Assembly (NCBI RefSeq): GCF_000372725.1
Contig: NW_005199434.1
Location: 4,343 to 68,342 of the forward strand
Direction: 5' to 3'
DNA from: Emiliania huxleyi CCMP1516
Taxonomy: Eukaryota > Haptophyta > Isochrysidales > Noelaerhabdaceae
Length of the DNA stretch: 64,000 bases
Part shown: piece after piece, positions 18,468 through 28,841 of the stretch
Layout of the letters: each line of letters opens with the position of its first letter
Numbering within the stretch: position 1 is the stretch's first letter
The notes under the pieces: generated by a model
The model's input: only the letters and a program-made list of their open reading frames with translations
Databases searched by the model: none
What the model was told of the DNA's origin: nothing
Made by a program: the position numbers and the translations under genes

Positions 18468-19794
18468 TAGGTGAAACGTCTAAAGGACGAAGATGCACGG
18501 AGGTGCGACCAACTCCGCACGACGGGCGGAGAAGACGGGCACTAGACCAGGGAGGACTGGGAGAGTGTGGATGGAGGGACACGTGTGGTTCAGACGTCCC
18601 CCCCTTCGACGTAGTCGAGTCACTCACATGGAAAGAGAGGAAGTGTCCCTCTCGATGGAGCATGGAACATGCATGAGGAGAGTCCGTGGCTCTCGGGCGG
18701 CGCGCGACGCGGGCGCGTGGCGAGCGGCATGGCGCGTGTGCTCATGGCTCGGCGAAGGAGACTCGCTTCCCGTCTGACGTTCATGATCTTGTCTCGCAGC
18801 TCGAAGAAGCGCTGGGGCTTGAGCGGCTTCGTGAAGTACGTAGTCCGCGAGATTCTGGCGACGGTCTCGAGGATCAGCCTCTGGAGCTTTGGCCGGACAC
18901 CAGCGATCGAGGAACGGATAGCAGCTAAGAGGGCAATAGAAGTGCCGCCAGCACCCTGGATCTTGGCGGCTTTCTCGCGGTAGATGGTCCGTAGAGCATC
19001 GTCGGCGAAGAAGGTCTTGACGCGCGGGGCGACGACAATCCCCGCAACGATAGCAGCCTGTTTCTCATTGACGGATTTGTGGACAGCTACGGTCTGCGCG
19101 AAGTCGTCGGCAGCAGGCTTCCGCGTGTCGTCGGCGACGAACTCGAGTACGAAGGTGGTAAGTCGGAAAGGTCGCGCAGCTCGAGCTGTTCCAGCTCGTG
19201 GCGCGCGCAGCGCACCGCGTCGGCGCTGGTGCTGCAAACGGTGGGCGAGATGTTATCAATGTAGACGGCGCCATTCGTGAGGAAGAAGTAGCCGATGCCC
19301 TCGGCGTCCTGTAGTCGGCTCCACTCGAGGAACGTGGCGAGGTTCGCCGCGAGTTCGGGAGGGAGGAGGCCGGGATGAGCTTGAGCTCGGTCTGTAGTGC
19401 ATTGGCACTCTGTTGAGCGCCTTGCTGGAGTTCCCGAGTTTCGGAATGCACCAAGGTTAGAGAGAGTCGTGATTTCTTGTTGGTTAATAAAAATCTCTCT
19501 CTCCCAAGGTTAAGGTGGGCGTGTCAGGCATGGCCTGTGGGAAGATGCTAGATGGGATAGCGTGTCGGGCTCCACAAAGGGCTGACGCGACCAGTCGAGT
19601 CGCTGCCACGTGCAAGCCCCACCCGGCTGGCGAGTGGGCTTGGGGCGTGCCGCCCTGCTTGCTCTAGGTGAAACGTCTAAAGGACGAAGATGCACGGAGG
19701 TGCGACCCAACTCCGCACGACGGGCGGAGAAGACGGGCACTAGACCAGGGAGGACTGGGAGAGTGTGGATGGAGGGACACGTGTGGTTCAGACG
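18468..19794 (-). mobile_element. Small element bounded by 130-bp direct repeats (TRIM-like)
   Basis: Bases 18468-18596 and 19665-19794 are identical except for one extra C, beginning TAGGTGAAACGTCTAAAGGA and ending TGTGGTTCAGACG. They enclose about 1.07 kb that holds one broken minus-strand reading frame. The arrangement resembles a terminal-repeat retrotransposon in miniature. No primer-binding site, polypurine tract or target duplication could be confirmed by eye, so two independent copies of a dispersed repeat remain possible. The right repeat ends 85 bp upstream of the Rrp4 start codon. Confidence 0.45.
18620..19457 (-). pseudogene. Unrecognised ORF broken by two apparent frameshifts
   Basis: Read from 19457 downward, the protein-like sequence moves through all three minus frames. 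First comes SETRELQQGAQQSANALQTE. It continues as PPELAANLATFLEWSRLQ and GIGYFFLTNGAVYIDNISPT in a second frame. It ends as TTFVLEFVADDTRKPAADDF, IVAPRVKTFFADDALRTIYR, KPQRFFELRDKIMN in the third, with a stop at about 18620. Composition is even across the joins and no splice sites of normal intron size are needed, so frameshifts are likelier than introns. I recognise no family. Its position between direct repeats suggests a mobile-element product. Confidence 0.45.
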
Positions 19795-19878
19795 CACCTT
19801 AGGCCGCAAACAGCCGCACGGAGTTGCAGGTCATGTGAGCGCCGGAGCGCTGCCGACTCCAAGCAAAAGAAGAAAACG

Positions 19879-21244
19879 ATGTGCCCCAGCCACATGCACA
19901 CGGCGCTCGACGCGACCAGCGCTCGCCAGCACGTCCGCTGCGTGCCGTCCTCGTCCGTGCCGCCGCTGCCGCACAGGTCCCTCGAGCCGGTGGTCACTCC
20001 GGGCGAGCCGATCGACGCGGAGCCCGGCTGCCTCCGAGGGCACGGCACGCTGATGCGCGACGACGGCACCCTCGTCGCGACGGTCTCGGGTGTGGTGGAG
20101 CGGGTCAACAAGCTCGTGTCGGTCCGACCGCTGCGGGCGCGGTACCACGGCGAGGTGGGCGACGTGGTAATCGGCCGGATTGTCGAGGCGCGCCGCCGCC
20201 GCATGGGGAAGGAGGGCACGCAGGATCGGGCTGAGGGAGCACACGCCCTGGCGCAGGTGGGCGCCAAGCGGTGGCGCGCCGACATCAACGGCCGGCAGGA
20301 CGCCGTGCTCATGCTCGCCTCCATCAACCTGCCGGGAGGAGAGCAGCGGCGGAGGACTGCCGAGGACCAGCTCAACATGCGGTGGGCGGAGCCCGCTTCT
20401 GCCACACTCGCAGCTCGCTCGCGGCCGCGCCCCGCTCTCACCCCGCCGCCGCCTCGCGACACCGCGCCGCCCGCCGCCGCCCGCTGACGCCGCCCGCCGC
20501 CCTCCGTGCCGCGCAGCCAGTTTTACGTCGAGCACGACCTGCTGTCTGCAGAGGTGCAAGCCTTCTTCCAGGACGGGGCCTCGTCGCTGCACACGCGCTC
20601 GCTCAAGTACGGCAAGCTCTCGGGCGGCTCCCTCGTCATCGTCTCGCCCGGCCTCATGAAGCGCCTCAAGCAGCACTTCCACCTCTTTGAGTTTGGCGTC
20701 GCCGCAATCTTTGGCATGAACGGCTACGTCTGGGTGTCGCCGGACCGGTCGGGCGGCGCGGCGTCCGGCGCGGGCGACGAGCTGAACGACGTCTCCGACG
20801 AGCATCGCGCCGGGGCCGCGCCCGCCGCGCCCGCGACGCTCGAGGAGCGGGAGACGGCCCGGCCGCGAGAGGAGCGCCGGAGCCCTTTCCAGGAAGCTTC
20901 TCGGAAGGTGTCCCGTAGGAGCGGGAGAGGGTCTGCCGCGTGAGGAACGCCCTCGTCGCCCTCGACGCGCGCTGCGTGGCCGTCTCGCCCGCCACGGTCG
21001 CCGCCGTCTACCGTGCGCCTCCCGCCCCGCCCTCGCACGCACCAGCCCTCGCACTCACTTGCCCCTGCTCCTCGGCCCGAGCCGATGCCACTGCCAGCCC
21101 CACCGCCCCGCCCTCCTCCGCTGCGCAGGCGCGTCCCTTCGCGCGAGCCTCTCGCCGCGCGACATGCTGCTGCCTCAGCACATCGCCACCATCGTCGAGC
21201 CGGCGCGCGGCCATACGCCCGCCGCGCCACCCGCCCCCTGCTAA
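19879..21244 (+). CDS. RRP4: Exosome complex subunit Rrp4 (EXOSC2)
   Basis: Four exons give 328 aa. Exon 1 is 19879-20381 and exon 2 starts at 20517; this junction is secure (NMR|QFYVEHDLLSAEVQ). The exon 2 end (20790) and exon 3 start (20919) are inferred; exon 3 to 21012 and exon 4 21129-21244 join as VYR|ASLRASLSPRDMLLP. Family signatures: PGEPIDAEPGCLRGHGTL, SGVVERVNKLVSVRPL, RYHGEVGDVVIGRI, RWRADINGRQDAVLMLASIN, LPGGEQRRRTAEDQLNMR, then the S1/KH region SLHTRSLKYGKLSGGSLVIV and RVRNALVALDARCVAVSP. Rrp4 caps the RNA exosome and binds RNA entering its channel. The ATG at 19879 was chosen because the conserved region starts about 40 residues later. An alternative last exon near 21299 (ALAVHGGGGAAAAM) is possible. 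Confidence 0.9.
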
Positions 21245-22498
21245 TTGCCGCCCGCTCCCGCTCCGCGACCGTTCGTCCCTCCCTTACCGACCGCAGGCGC
21301 TCGCAGTGCACGGCGGCGGCGGCGCGGCCGCGGCGGCGATGAGCGAGGACGCTGGTGTCTAGGGACGTGGGTGAGGGGCGGCGTGTGTGGTGCTGGCGGG
21401 GTGCTTATAGCGCTCTGGGCCGCGTTCGCAAGAAGACTGAGCCGAGCTTAGTTTGTGGTTTGCCGTCCACGCGTGCGCGAGTCGCGATATGCGAGCCGAC
21501 AGCGCGTGCGCACATTTAGACACACCCCCCCGGCCAAAACTCGCCAGTCGGCCGTCTTCCGTTCAGCTTCATACATGAACTTATGAAAAGCTACATCAGT
21601 TCGCGGCCGGGGTCATGTGAAGGCCGCGGGAGGTACGTGCGCCTCACGTCGACCGAACGCAGAACGTCAAAACGCAGCGCACACACAAACTCAACAGGAT
21701 CAGCTATGACGTTAACCGCCAGCGATGCTCTGATGTTGCTGTCGTCGGAACCACGCCTACAATATGAGCAGAAGCCTTTGCGCCGATTTGGTGCCTCTCT
21801 ACGCTCGAGAGATGGTGCGCGCCTGCTCAAGCATCGGTCGACGGAGCACACAGGCCGGCTGCGCCAAAGAACGTGAGAATGCGTGGTTCGTTTTTCTTAT
21901 GCTTCCTTGGAGCGACTCCCGTGCGTTCGGCACCTGCAGGCTTCCTTGGAGCGCTTCCCGTGCGTTCGGCACCTGCAGGGCCGGCGATTTGTGTGCTCGC
22001 GGGACCACCATTGCAGCCCAGGAAATGACGAGCGGCACAGAAGCTTCTCAGAGCTCCTTGACCTTGATTACCTCAGCCTCTCCAACAGACCAGCGCATAG
22101 CGCCATAGGACGTATTTTCTTCTCATAACAAGGCTGCGAAAAGGTTCAACTCAAAATTGTTCCCACCCTGGCGCTAAAGTTCCTAGGATTCCTACCACTA
22201 CCTTCTTCCTTCTAGCGAACGAACGATATCTACCCTTCTTCCTCAGAGCGAAGGGGCGAACGATATCAACCTCGAGCTCTGTGTCTTGCTTTGAAAGAAC
22301 AAAACAGCCGCAACGAGACCTCGAGAGAAGGGAACCCCCGTGGATTCCAGTGGACCGAAGAGCACCCTCCTGCCTCCCCTCCTCCGGCATGCCGCTCACC
22401 CTCTCTGAGATCGAGGACATCCAGGCGCCCGCGTGCGAGCGGCGAGGGCAGCGACAGCTCGTCTTCTCACCTCGCTCCGCTCGCGCTAGGCGGACCTG
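21245..22498. other. Intergenic with a 39-bp tandem duplication and repeat fragments
   Basis: The 39-bp unit GCTTCCTTGGAGCG... occurs twice in tandem at 21901-21939 and 21940-21978. Bases 22085-22135 (ACCAGCGCATAGCGCCATAG, then ACAAGGCTG) match 17010-17060. GCGAACGATATC occurs twice near 22221 and 22257. No gene features were seen. Confidence 0.5.
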
Positions 22499-23873
22499 AT
22501 GGCGGACGACGTCGAGATCGACTTTGAAAAGATGAAGCTGTGGGACGCAGACCAAGTGACCTACTACTTTGAAAACGGCGGCGCGGAGCCTCCCGGCGAG
22601 TGGACTCCGCCGCCGTGCGTGCCGCTGACGCCGGTGCGAACGCCTGAGGCCTGCATATGCATTGCACACGGAAGCCCGAGCCGCATCCTCGTGCGATCCT
22701 TACAGGTGGACGACGCAACCTTCAAAAAGTGGTTCCCAAAGTGGAAGCCGCCCGCCGCGACGCCCAAGTTCCGGCTGGTCTGCTTCCACAACGCCGGCTC
22801 CGCCGAGTCGAACTACACCGGCAAGGGCTTGCGCATGCCGAACGACAACCCGTGAGCGCCACTCGCTAGCCTCCGCCACCGAAGCTGTGCCGCCTCTGCG
22901 TCGCTGCTGACGTCGCTCTCCGCCGCAGGTTCGTGGTGGCGTGCAACGAGCGCGGCGGCGAGCTGCTCGCCGTCGAGCTCCCTGGCCGCGAGTCGCGCCG
23001 CGCAGAGCCGCGTTACAGAACGCTCAGCGTCGCAGCAGAGGCTCTCTTCCCGGTCCTCGCGCCCAAGCTCAACGAGTCGGTGCCGTACGTGGTGGTTGGC
23101 CACTCGATGGGTGCGGCTCTCTCGCGCTCTCCCTCTCGCTCCGCTCTCTCTCTCTCTCTCCCTTCCTCGCGCTCTCGCTCTCGCTCTGCTCTCTCTCTCT
23201 GCTCTCTCTCTCTGCTCTCTCTGGCTTTCTCGCTCTCTGGGCGCCGAAGCCAGAAGACAGCCACGCTCGCCTCCCGCCCGGTGTCAGGCACGTGGATGCT
23301 GTTTGAGACGCTCAAGCTGCTTATGGCGCGCGGGGTGCGGCTGCCCGAGCAGGTTGTTGTCTCCTCCTTCCCTGCGCCGTCGCTGCCTGCGGCGAAGCGG
23401 CCGTGGCGCGCAAACAAGGGCATGGACGACGATGCGTTCAAGGAGGAGTGCCGCACGTGGTCGGTCAACGAGGTGGCCTCTCTCCCCCCATCCACCTCTC
23501 TCTCCCTCCCTCTCTCCCTCCCTCCCTCCCTCCTTTGGCTCACCCTCACAACCGCCCGCAGGTGGTCTTCTCTGCTGGCATGTGGACCAAGGGCCCGAAC
23601 TATGAGGCGCTGATGCGCGACGACTTCACGCTCTTCGATGCGTACGAGTACGCGCCAGCTGTCGCGCCGCAGCTGCCGATGCCTGTCTCTGCCTACTACG
23701 CGCGCGACGACAAGAACGTTAAGGAGAGCCACGTGGCGACGTGGAAGGACATGACGTGCAAGGATTTCAGGCTGGAGGAGGTGCCGGGGAACCACCTCTT
23801 CTTCTACCAGTATGACGTGCGCAACAAGTGGATGGACCGCGTGGTAGAATCTCTGCCCGACGGCTTTATGTGA
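22499..23873 (+). CDS. Type II thioesterase (alpha/beta hydrolase, polyketide/NRPS editing type)
   Basis: Five exons: 22499-22618, 22706-22851, 22929-23110, 23288-23472, 23562-23873 (314 aa; all introns GT-AG, lengths sum to a multiple of three). After an N-terminal extension of about 60 residues (MADDVEIDFEKMKLWDADQV) comes the thioesterase fold: FRLVCFHNAGSAESNY, VELPGRESRR, the nucleophile elbow VVVGHSMG (Ser148), the lid, then YYARDDKN with the acid and VPGNHLFF with the catalytic His. Ser, Asp and His are all present. Such enzymes release mis-primed acyl groups from carrier proteins of polyketide or peptide synthases, which haptophytes have in large numbers; no synthase lies in this window. 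Intron 1 (87 bp) is a multiple of three with no stop, so retention would also give an open protein. Confidence 0.85.
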
Positions 23874-24183
23874 GACCGCACTGAGAGAGGATACAGCGCG
23901 CGCACGGCGACCGGAGAGAAAGCATTGTGATTGTCAGAAGCTCCTGCCTCCTCAGTCACTCTCCTCCCTCCTCGCACGCGCGCCCACCACCTTGCCTTTT
24001 TCGGGGCCGGGGGCGATAGCCGATTCAGAGAGTCTCTTTATGTATCTCGAACACGAAAGTAATAGAGCAAGCCAGTTGGTTCACACATGTGTGCACCGGT
24101 TGAGAGATGAGAGGCCAAACAGAGATACAACGCTGAACGCAGCAGAGATGGCACTTGGCAGAGCGGTGGCTGGAATCTCCCCT
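23874..24183. other. Short intergenic between convergent genes
   Basis: These 310 bp separate the stop codons of the thioesterase (+) and kinesin (-) genes. No repeat or gene was seen. Confidence 0.6.
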
Positions 24184-26953
24184 CTACCCTGTCACCTCCA
24201 CCGCGGCGCCGGCCGCTGCGGCAGCAGCCGCCGCCTCGGCCCTCTCGTGCCGGTCCCTCTCCAGCCGCTCCTCGGGTGTGCCGCCGTGCGGCGCCGCGAG
24301 GCCGCGCAGCGTGTCGAAGAGCGCCCGCGCGAGTGCCTTGTCGCCGGCGCACACCTCAGCCCACTTGCGCAGGCCGCGGTCGGGGTCCGCAAAGGCGGAG
24401 AGCAGGTCGGAGCCCTTTCCCACGCCGAGGCGCGACGTCGCTGCGAACATGCGAGGCACGCGGGGTGGCGCTGCCGCGCACGGCGACGGCGGCTCGAAGC
24501 GAAGCGTCAGCGTGGCGTCGGCGTCGCCAGGCCCCGCGAGGGCCGCGGCGCCCTTTTTGAGCGTGGCGAGCAGCGCCGCCCGCTCGCCGCCGCCGCCGCC
24601 GCCACCGCCGCACCCCTCGCCCTCCGTGTCGAGGACGCACCCGACGAGCCTCCACCCGGGCGCGACGGCGTGCCGGCACGCGGCGGCGGCGGACGCAAGG
24701 GGCGTGCCCGTCGACAGCTTCGAGACGACGGGCGGCGCGTCGTCCGCCGGCGGCGCCGCCGCAGGCTCAAATCCGATCCCCAGCTTCGCTCCGGAGGGCC
24801 ACTGCGAGCGGCGAAGCGTGAACGCCTCGGCCGTGGGCGTGCCGCCGTCTGGCGTGGCGGCTGCGTTGATCGCGGCCGCCGCCGCGGCGGTGGCCTCCAG
24901 CCACCACCGCACCACCTGCACCGTCCCCCAAGTGCACGGGTCGGAGGGCAGCGCCGGCGGAGCGGATCCGTCAGGCGACGCGGCGCGCGCCACCGGCCGC
25001 CGCGTCAGCACCCGCGCGCCGCACGGCGCCGCTGCGCCACCGCCGCCTCCGGCCATGCCCACGATGACGCCGCCGCCTCCGCCTCCGCCGTTGGCGTCGC
25101 CCGCGCCGGCGCCGACGGCGAGCCCGACGTGGCTGAGCGTGGACATGGCGTGCTCCGCGTCGGCCGAGGAGGGCGAGGCGGTCGCAATCAGCACGAGGCG
25201 GCCTGCGCCCTGCGCAAGGTGCGACAGGGAGGCCGCGCGTTANNNNNNNNNNNNNNNNNNNNNNNNNNNNNNNNNNNNNNNNNNNNNNNNNNNNNNNNNN
25301 NNNNNNNNNNNNNNNNNNNNNNNNNNNNNNNNNNNNNNNNNNCCGCCCCCACCCCGCCCCCACCCCGCATGCCTCACCTCGAGCGCGCCGCGCAGCACGC
25401 GGGTGATGGCCGTGTCGCGCGTCGGCATGCGGGCGCCGCCCGCCTTTGCGGACGCGCGCGCGGCGAGGCACGCCTGGAGGGGGGCGTGAGGGCGAGGGCG
25501 AGGGCGAGGGTGAGGGTGAGGGTGAGGGTGAGGGCGAGGGTGAGGGTGAGGGAGAGGGCGAGGGTGAGGGTGAGGGTGAGGGTGAGGGCGAGGGTGAGGG
25601 TGAGGGAGAGGGCGAGGATGGGGGGCGGGCCGGCCAGTGCGGCGGCGCACCTTGAGCGTCATCAGCGAGCGGTTGACCTCCTGCGTCTCGCGCACCTGCG
25701 GAGGCGCGTCGAAGACTCACGGACACGCCCTCCAACAGAGTCCCACCACGGTGTCTCCGCCCACCCGCTCGGCGCTGTTCGCCGCCTGGTCACGAGCCCA
25801 CTCGGAGCCCGCCAAGTCCACGAGCGAGAGGCAGCCGCCGTCTGGAGCCAGCGAGAGGCCGCCGGGCTCCGCCGCCCCCGCCCCCTCCTCCCCTTCCCCC
25901 TCGGCCGCCGCGCCCTCGTGGAGCGGCTCGAGCCGGTAGACTGCGTGCGAGCGCGAGGAGCCATCGTGCACGCTGGTCGCGGAGGTCGCGCGCAGCCGCG
26001 TCGCAGCGGCGATCGCGGCGACGGCATCCGCCGCGCTGCCAACGACGAGGGCCGCGCCGCTCGTGGTCGCCGACTGCACGCCGAGCCGAGCCGCTGCCGC
26101 GGCGGTGAGGTCGCCGGCGCCGGCAGCGGCGGCGGCGGCGGCGGCGTCGGCGCCATTGGCGGCGGAGGAGTGGCCTGGGTGGGCGGGGTGGCCCCGCGCG
26201 GGGACCACGTGCGTCGCTCCGTGCGCGTCCCGCAGCGTGCACGGGGCGCCGTCGTGCAGCAAGTCCCTCACGCTGCTGCCCGCCACCTGTTCACGCGCCG
26301 AGGTGTGAAGAGACGCCGCAGGCAGCGGCAGACACTGCCGCGCCCGCCACCTCAACGGCGCTCACGCGCCAGCCGAGCACGTCGAGCGGGAGGTCGCCGC
26401 GCAGCTCATCGAGGAGGCCGCGTGTCGTGTGCGTCTTGCCCGAGCCGGTCTGGCCAAAGCAGAGCACGGTCGCGACGCCGCCGCGCAGCACCGCACCCGC
26501 CACGAGAGGCCGGACGGCGGCGTCGTACAGCTCGGCGGTGGAGCGCCGCTCGTCAAAGACGGCGTCGGCGTAAAAGGCGTGGCTCTCCACGAAGGGCTCC
26601 GGGTGCAGGGTCGCGGACATGTCGTGGTCGAGGGCCAGGAACGGGCGCGTCACCCACAGCGCCGCCGCAGGGCCGTCGCCCCAGACGTCGTCGCCGCCGT
26701 CTGCGGTGAGGACATCAAAGTCGCGCCGAGCCTCATGCTCAAATAGTGGCCGCTTCCGAAGGACAATCCTTGGCCTCGCGTCATCAGACGCTGTGGTGTA
26801 GCGCTGCGGGAGCGCCGCCGGACGCCGCTCGAGCGCCAGCTCGGCGCGGAGTGCGGCGATGCAGGCCTCGTACGCTTCGCGGCGCTCCTGGCGTAGCGAG
26901 GAGGAGGTCTTCCCGTCCGTGTCCTCGAAGCCGCCGGAGGCAGAGTTGCCCAT
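24184..26953 (-). CDS. Kinesin motor protein (kinesin-13-like) with PDZ-like C-terminal region
   Basis: Five exons: 26953-26351, 26286-25765, 25695-25651, 25473-25378, 25209-24184 (763 aa). All joins are phase 0; intron 4 contains the N gap. Motor signatures: IVLRKRPLFEHEARRDFDVL, P-loop CFGQTGSGKTHT (about residues 165-176), DGSSRSHAVYRL (switch I), LSLVDLAGSEWA (switch II), ETQEVNRSLMTLKACL, DTAITRVLRGALE, and RLVLIATASPSSADAEHAMS. The VRKRPL-type start and the P-F-x-E segment recall kinesin-13. Kinesins move on or depolymerise microtubules. The N-terminus MGNSASGG fits an N-myristoylation signal. Downstream, AKLGIGFEP, PPVVSKLSTGTPLASAA and GWRLVG resemble a PDZ domain. Intron 3 is filled with a GGGTGA-type hexamer array. 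Confidence 0.85.
25243..25342. other. Assembly gap (100 N)
   Basis: Exactly 100 Ns inside kinesin intron 4. The round number marks a gap of unknown true length. Confidence 0.97.
25490..25620 (-). repeat. Hexamer tandem array in kinesin intron 3
   Basis: On the + strand this is about 20 units of GGGTGA/GGGCGA/GGGAGA. It lies wholly inside the intron between exons 3 and 4. Confidence 0.85.
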
Positions 26954-27029
26954 GGATCTCTGAACGCCTGCCACCGTTGGAATTTTTCTTTTTTTCTTGC
27001 GGACGCGTTCACGTAAACGCACAAACCGG

Positions 27030-27578
27030 CAGGTGTATTTTATTTTTGCTTGGGCGGGCCTCATGATGAAATTCTGCAAAAACCTGGCCGGCCCCTGCGG
27101 TGCCCCTACCTACCTACCTACCTACCTACCTTACTTAGGTAGGTCGGTAGGTAGGTAGGTGAAGAACAGCCAGGCTCGGACTGGACACCAACGCGGTATG
27201 GGTGGACGCTGGACAGATGATGACGACACGCACGAGCGACACACAGACACAAACAACCTCACAAGACACACTTATGGGAAACTAAAAAAGAAATCACTCG
27301 ATGGGTGAAGGTGGGGTACTATACCAACTAGAGTGATGGTTGGTGGTACTCTCCTGCAACCACAGTCCTTCTTGTGACATGGCAGGCCACTCTCAAGCCC
27401 TACAAGCATCAGATCACCCATTTGGGGAGGGTTGACATCGTGATTTCCGCGGAAAATTTCTTTTTTTTGCTGTGAAAATTCCAGCTTGAAGAGAGGGAAA
27501 AACCCGACGGGAGGGCCCAGACCTACCCTACCTACCCCGTCATGAGGCCCGCCCAAGCAAAAATAAAATACACCTGAC
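27030..27578. mobile_element. Dispersed element C, copy 1, with about 38-bp terminal inverted repeats
   Basis: The left end (GGTGTATTTTATTTTTGCTTGGGCGGGCCTCATGA, 27031-27065) is the reverse complement of the right end (27540-27576). The interior holds a (CCTA)n/(TAGG)n palindrome at about 27108-27160 and a block (CTATACCAACTAGAGTGATG onward, about 27270-27430) repeated at 56790-56950. No transposase is encoded, so it looks like a non-autonomous element. Copies of TTCACGTAAACGCACAA flank both outer ends in the same orientation (27008 and 27587). Confidence 0.65.
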
Positions 27579-28841
27579 CCGGCCGTTCACGTAAACGCAC
27601 AACCCCGGGCCCGAAATCGCACGGCCGTTCACAGCCTTGTTATGAGAAGAAAATACACTTGACAGCCTATGAGAAGAAAATACACTTGACAGCCTTGTTA
27701 TCGAGAGGAAATACTTGCACGCCCTGCGAGCGGGGCGGGGTGCGCGCTGTCCCTCGGGTTCGTGCGTCACCCATCTATCTCTCCATCCAGGAGATGCCTG
27801 CTATTTATTGGAAACACGTTGCCCCTGTTGGTGCTGCAGTGAGTGAATAGAGTGCGCTGCTGTTGCACCGACCGGTACCGCAAGGCATCCCAGCAAGACC
27901 AAGTGGAGCAGGTCTTTGGCTTTGCGCTTGTCCTGTGCATGGCAAGCGCGTCTTACTTACGGTTGCGCCTCAGGACTGCCAGTTCAGTAGCAGAAACTGG
28001 AGTTTTAGAGGCAAGCTGTAGTGTTAACTCAATAAAAACTGCCAGTTAGTGACTTTTAACTAATTAACTGGTTAACTGGTTCATCCCCACCCTAGCCTTG
28101 ACACAGGTACACTACGGGTGCGGCCAACCTTGAGTGGACGGGCGGCGCACGTGTGGGCGTGCAGCACAGGAGACGCGCGGCGAGAGCGTGAGCAGCAGCG
28201 ACTGCGGGAAGAGAGCTGGCAGAACGCGAGCGAGACGTGGGATGCTTGGGGCCGTGTCGTGTCGAGTCGACCTACGCGCCCGCTCGCGAGCCTCGACGCG
28301 GCGCAGGAAGCCGTGACGGCTGGTGCTGCACACCGCCATCGCAGCGTGTTGAAAAGGCGCTCTTATCGCCACCGCGGTGGTGGTCGAGCGCGTCGCGCAC
28401 ACGATAAAACTTGCGTACGTGATGGTGGTGAGCTCGGTCGAAGGTGGTGGGCCGAAAACGCGAGTAGGTACGGCCGCGCGGGGCCACGGCGAGCTTTGCG
28501 CAGATATCGCACGCTTCGCACGCTTCGCACAAATCGCGCGCGCAACAGCCAAGCTCCCAACCACCACCCGGGACCCCCACCACCCGTGTCCCAAAGTGAG
28601 TGAGAATTCCGAGGGTACACCACGGGAGCCATAATTCTATCTCGGCAGTATCTCGCACTTACTTCATTCATTTGGGTGGGGCCTGGAGCCCTGGTGTGCA
28701 AGGCGCGCTGCGCCAGTCAGCACTCCGCCCTCCCAGCCTCGTTCCTTCCATTTTCCCGGTAATACGTAAAGCTCGCGGCGGTGTGCACCTTTAGGGCAAA
28801 GGCTACGTAGCCCAAACTCGCACGTCCTCAAGTTCTCCACA
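27579..28841. other. Intergenic with repeat scraps
   Basis: Bases 27628-27715 carry three tandem-like copies of ACAGCCTTGTTAT/GAGAAGAAAATACACTTG, related to the repeat at 17040 and 22110. Near 28050-28080 there is a small AACTAATTAACTGGTTAACTGG palindrome. The rest to 28841 has no recognisable gene. Confidence 0.45.

Noticed and set aside
23992-26709. A 905-codon open frame on the + strand
   Set aside because: It is the antisense shadow of the kinesin gene, runs through the N gap and is Arg/Gly low complexity; the minus-strand motor motifs are decisive.
28112-28603. Overlapping frames of about 160 codons on both strands
   Set aside because: Neither shows domain features; simultaneous openness on both strands is typical of GC-rich noncoding DNA here.
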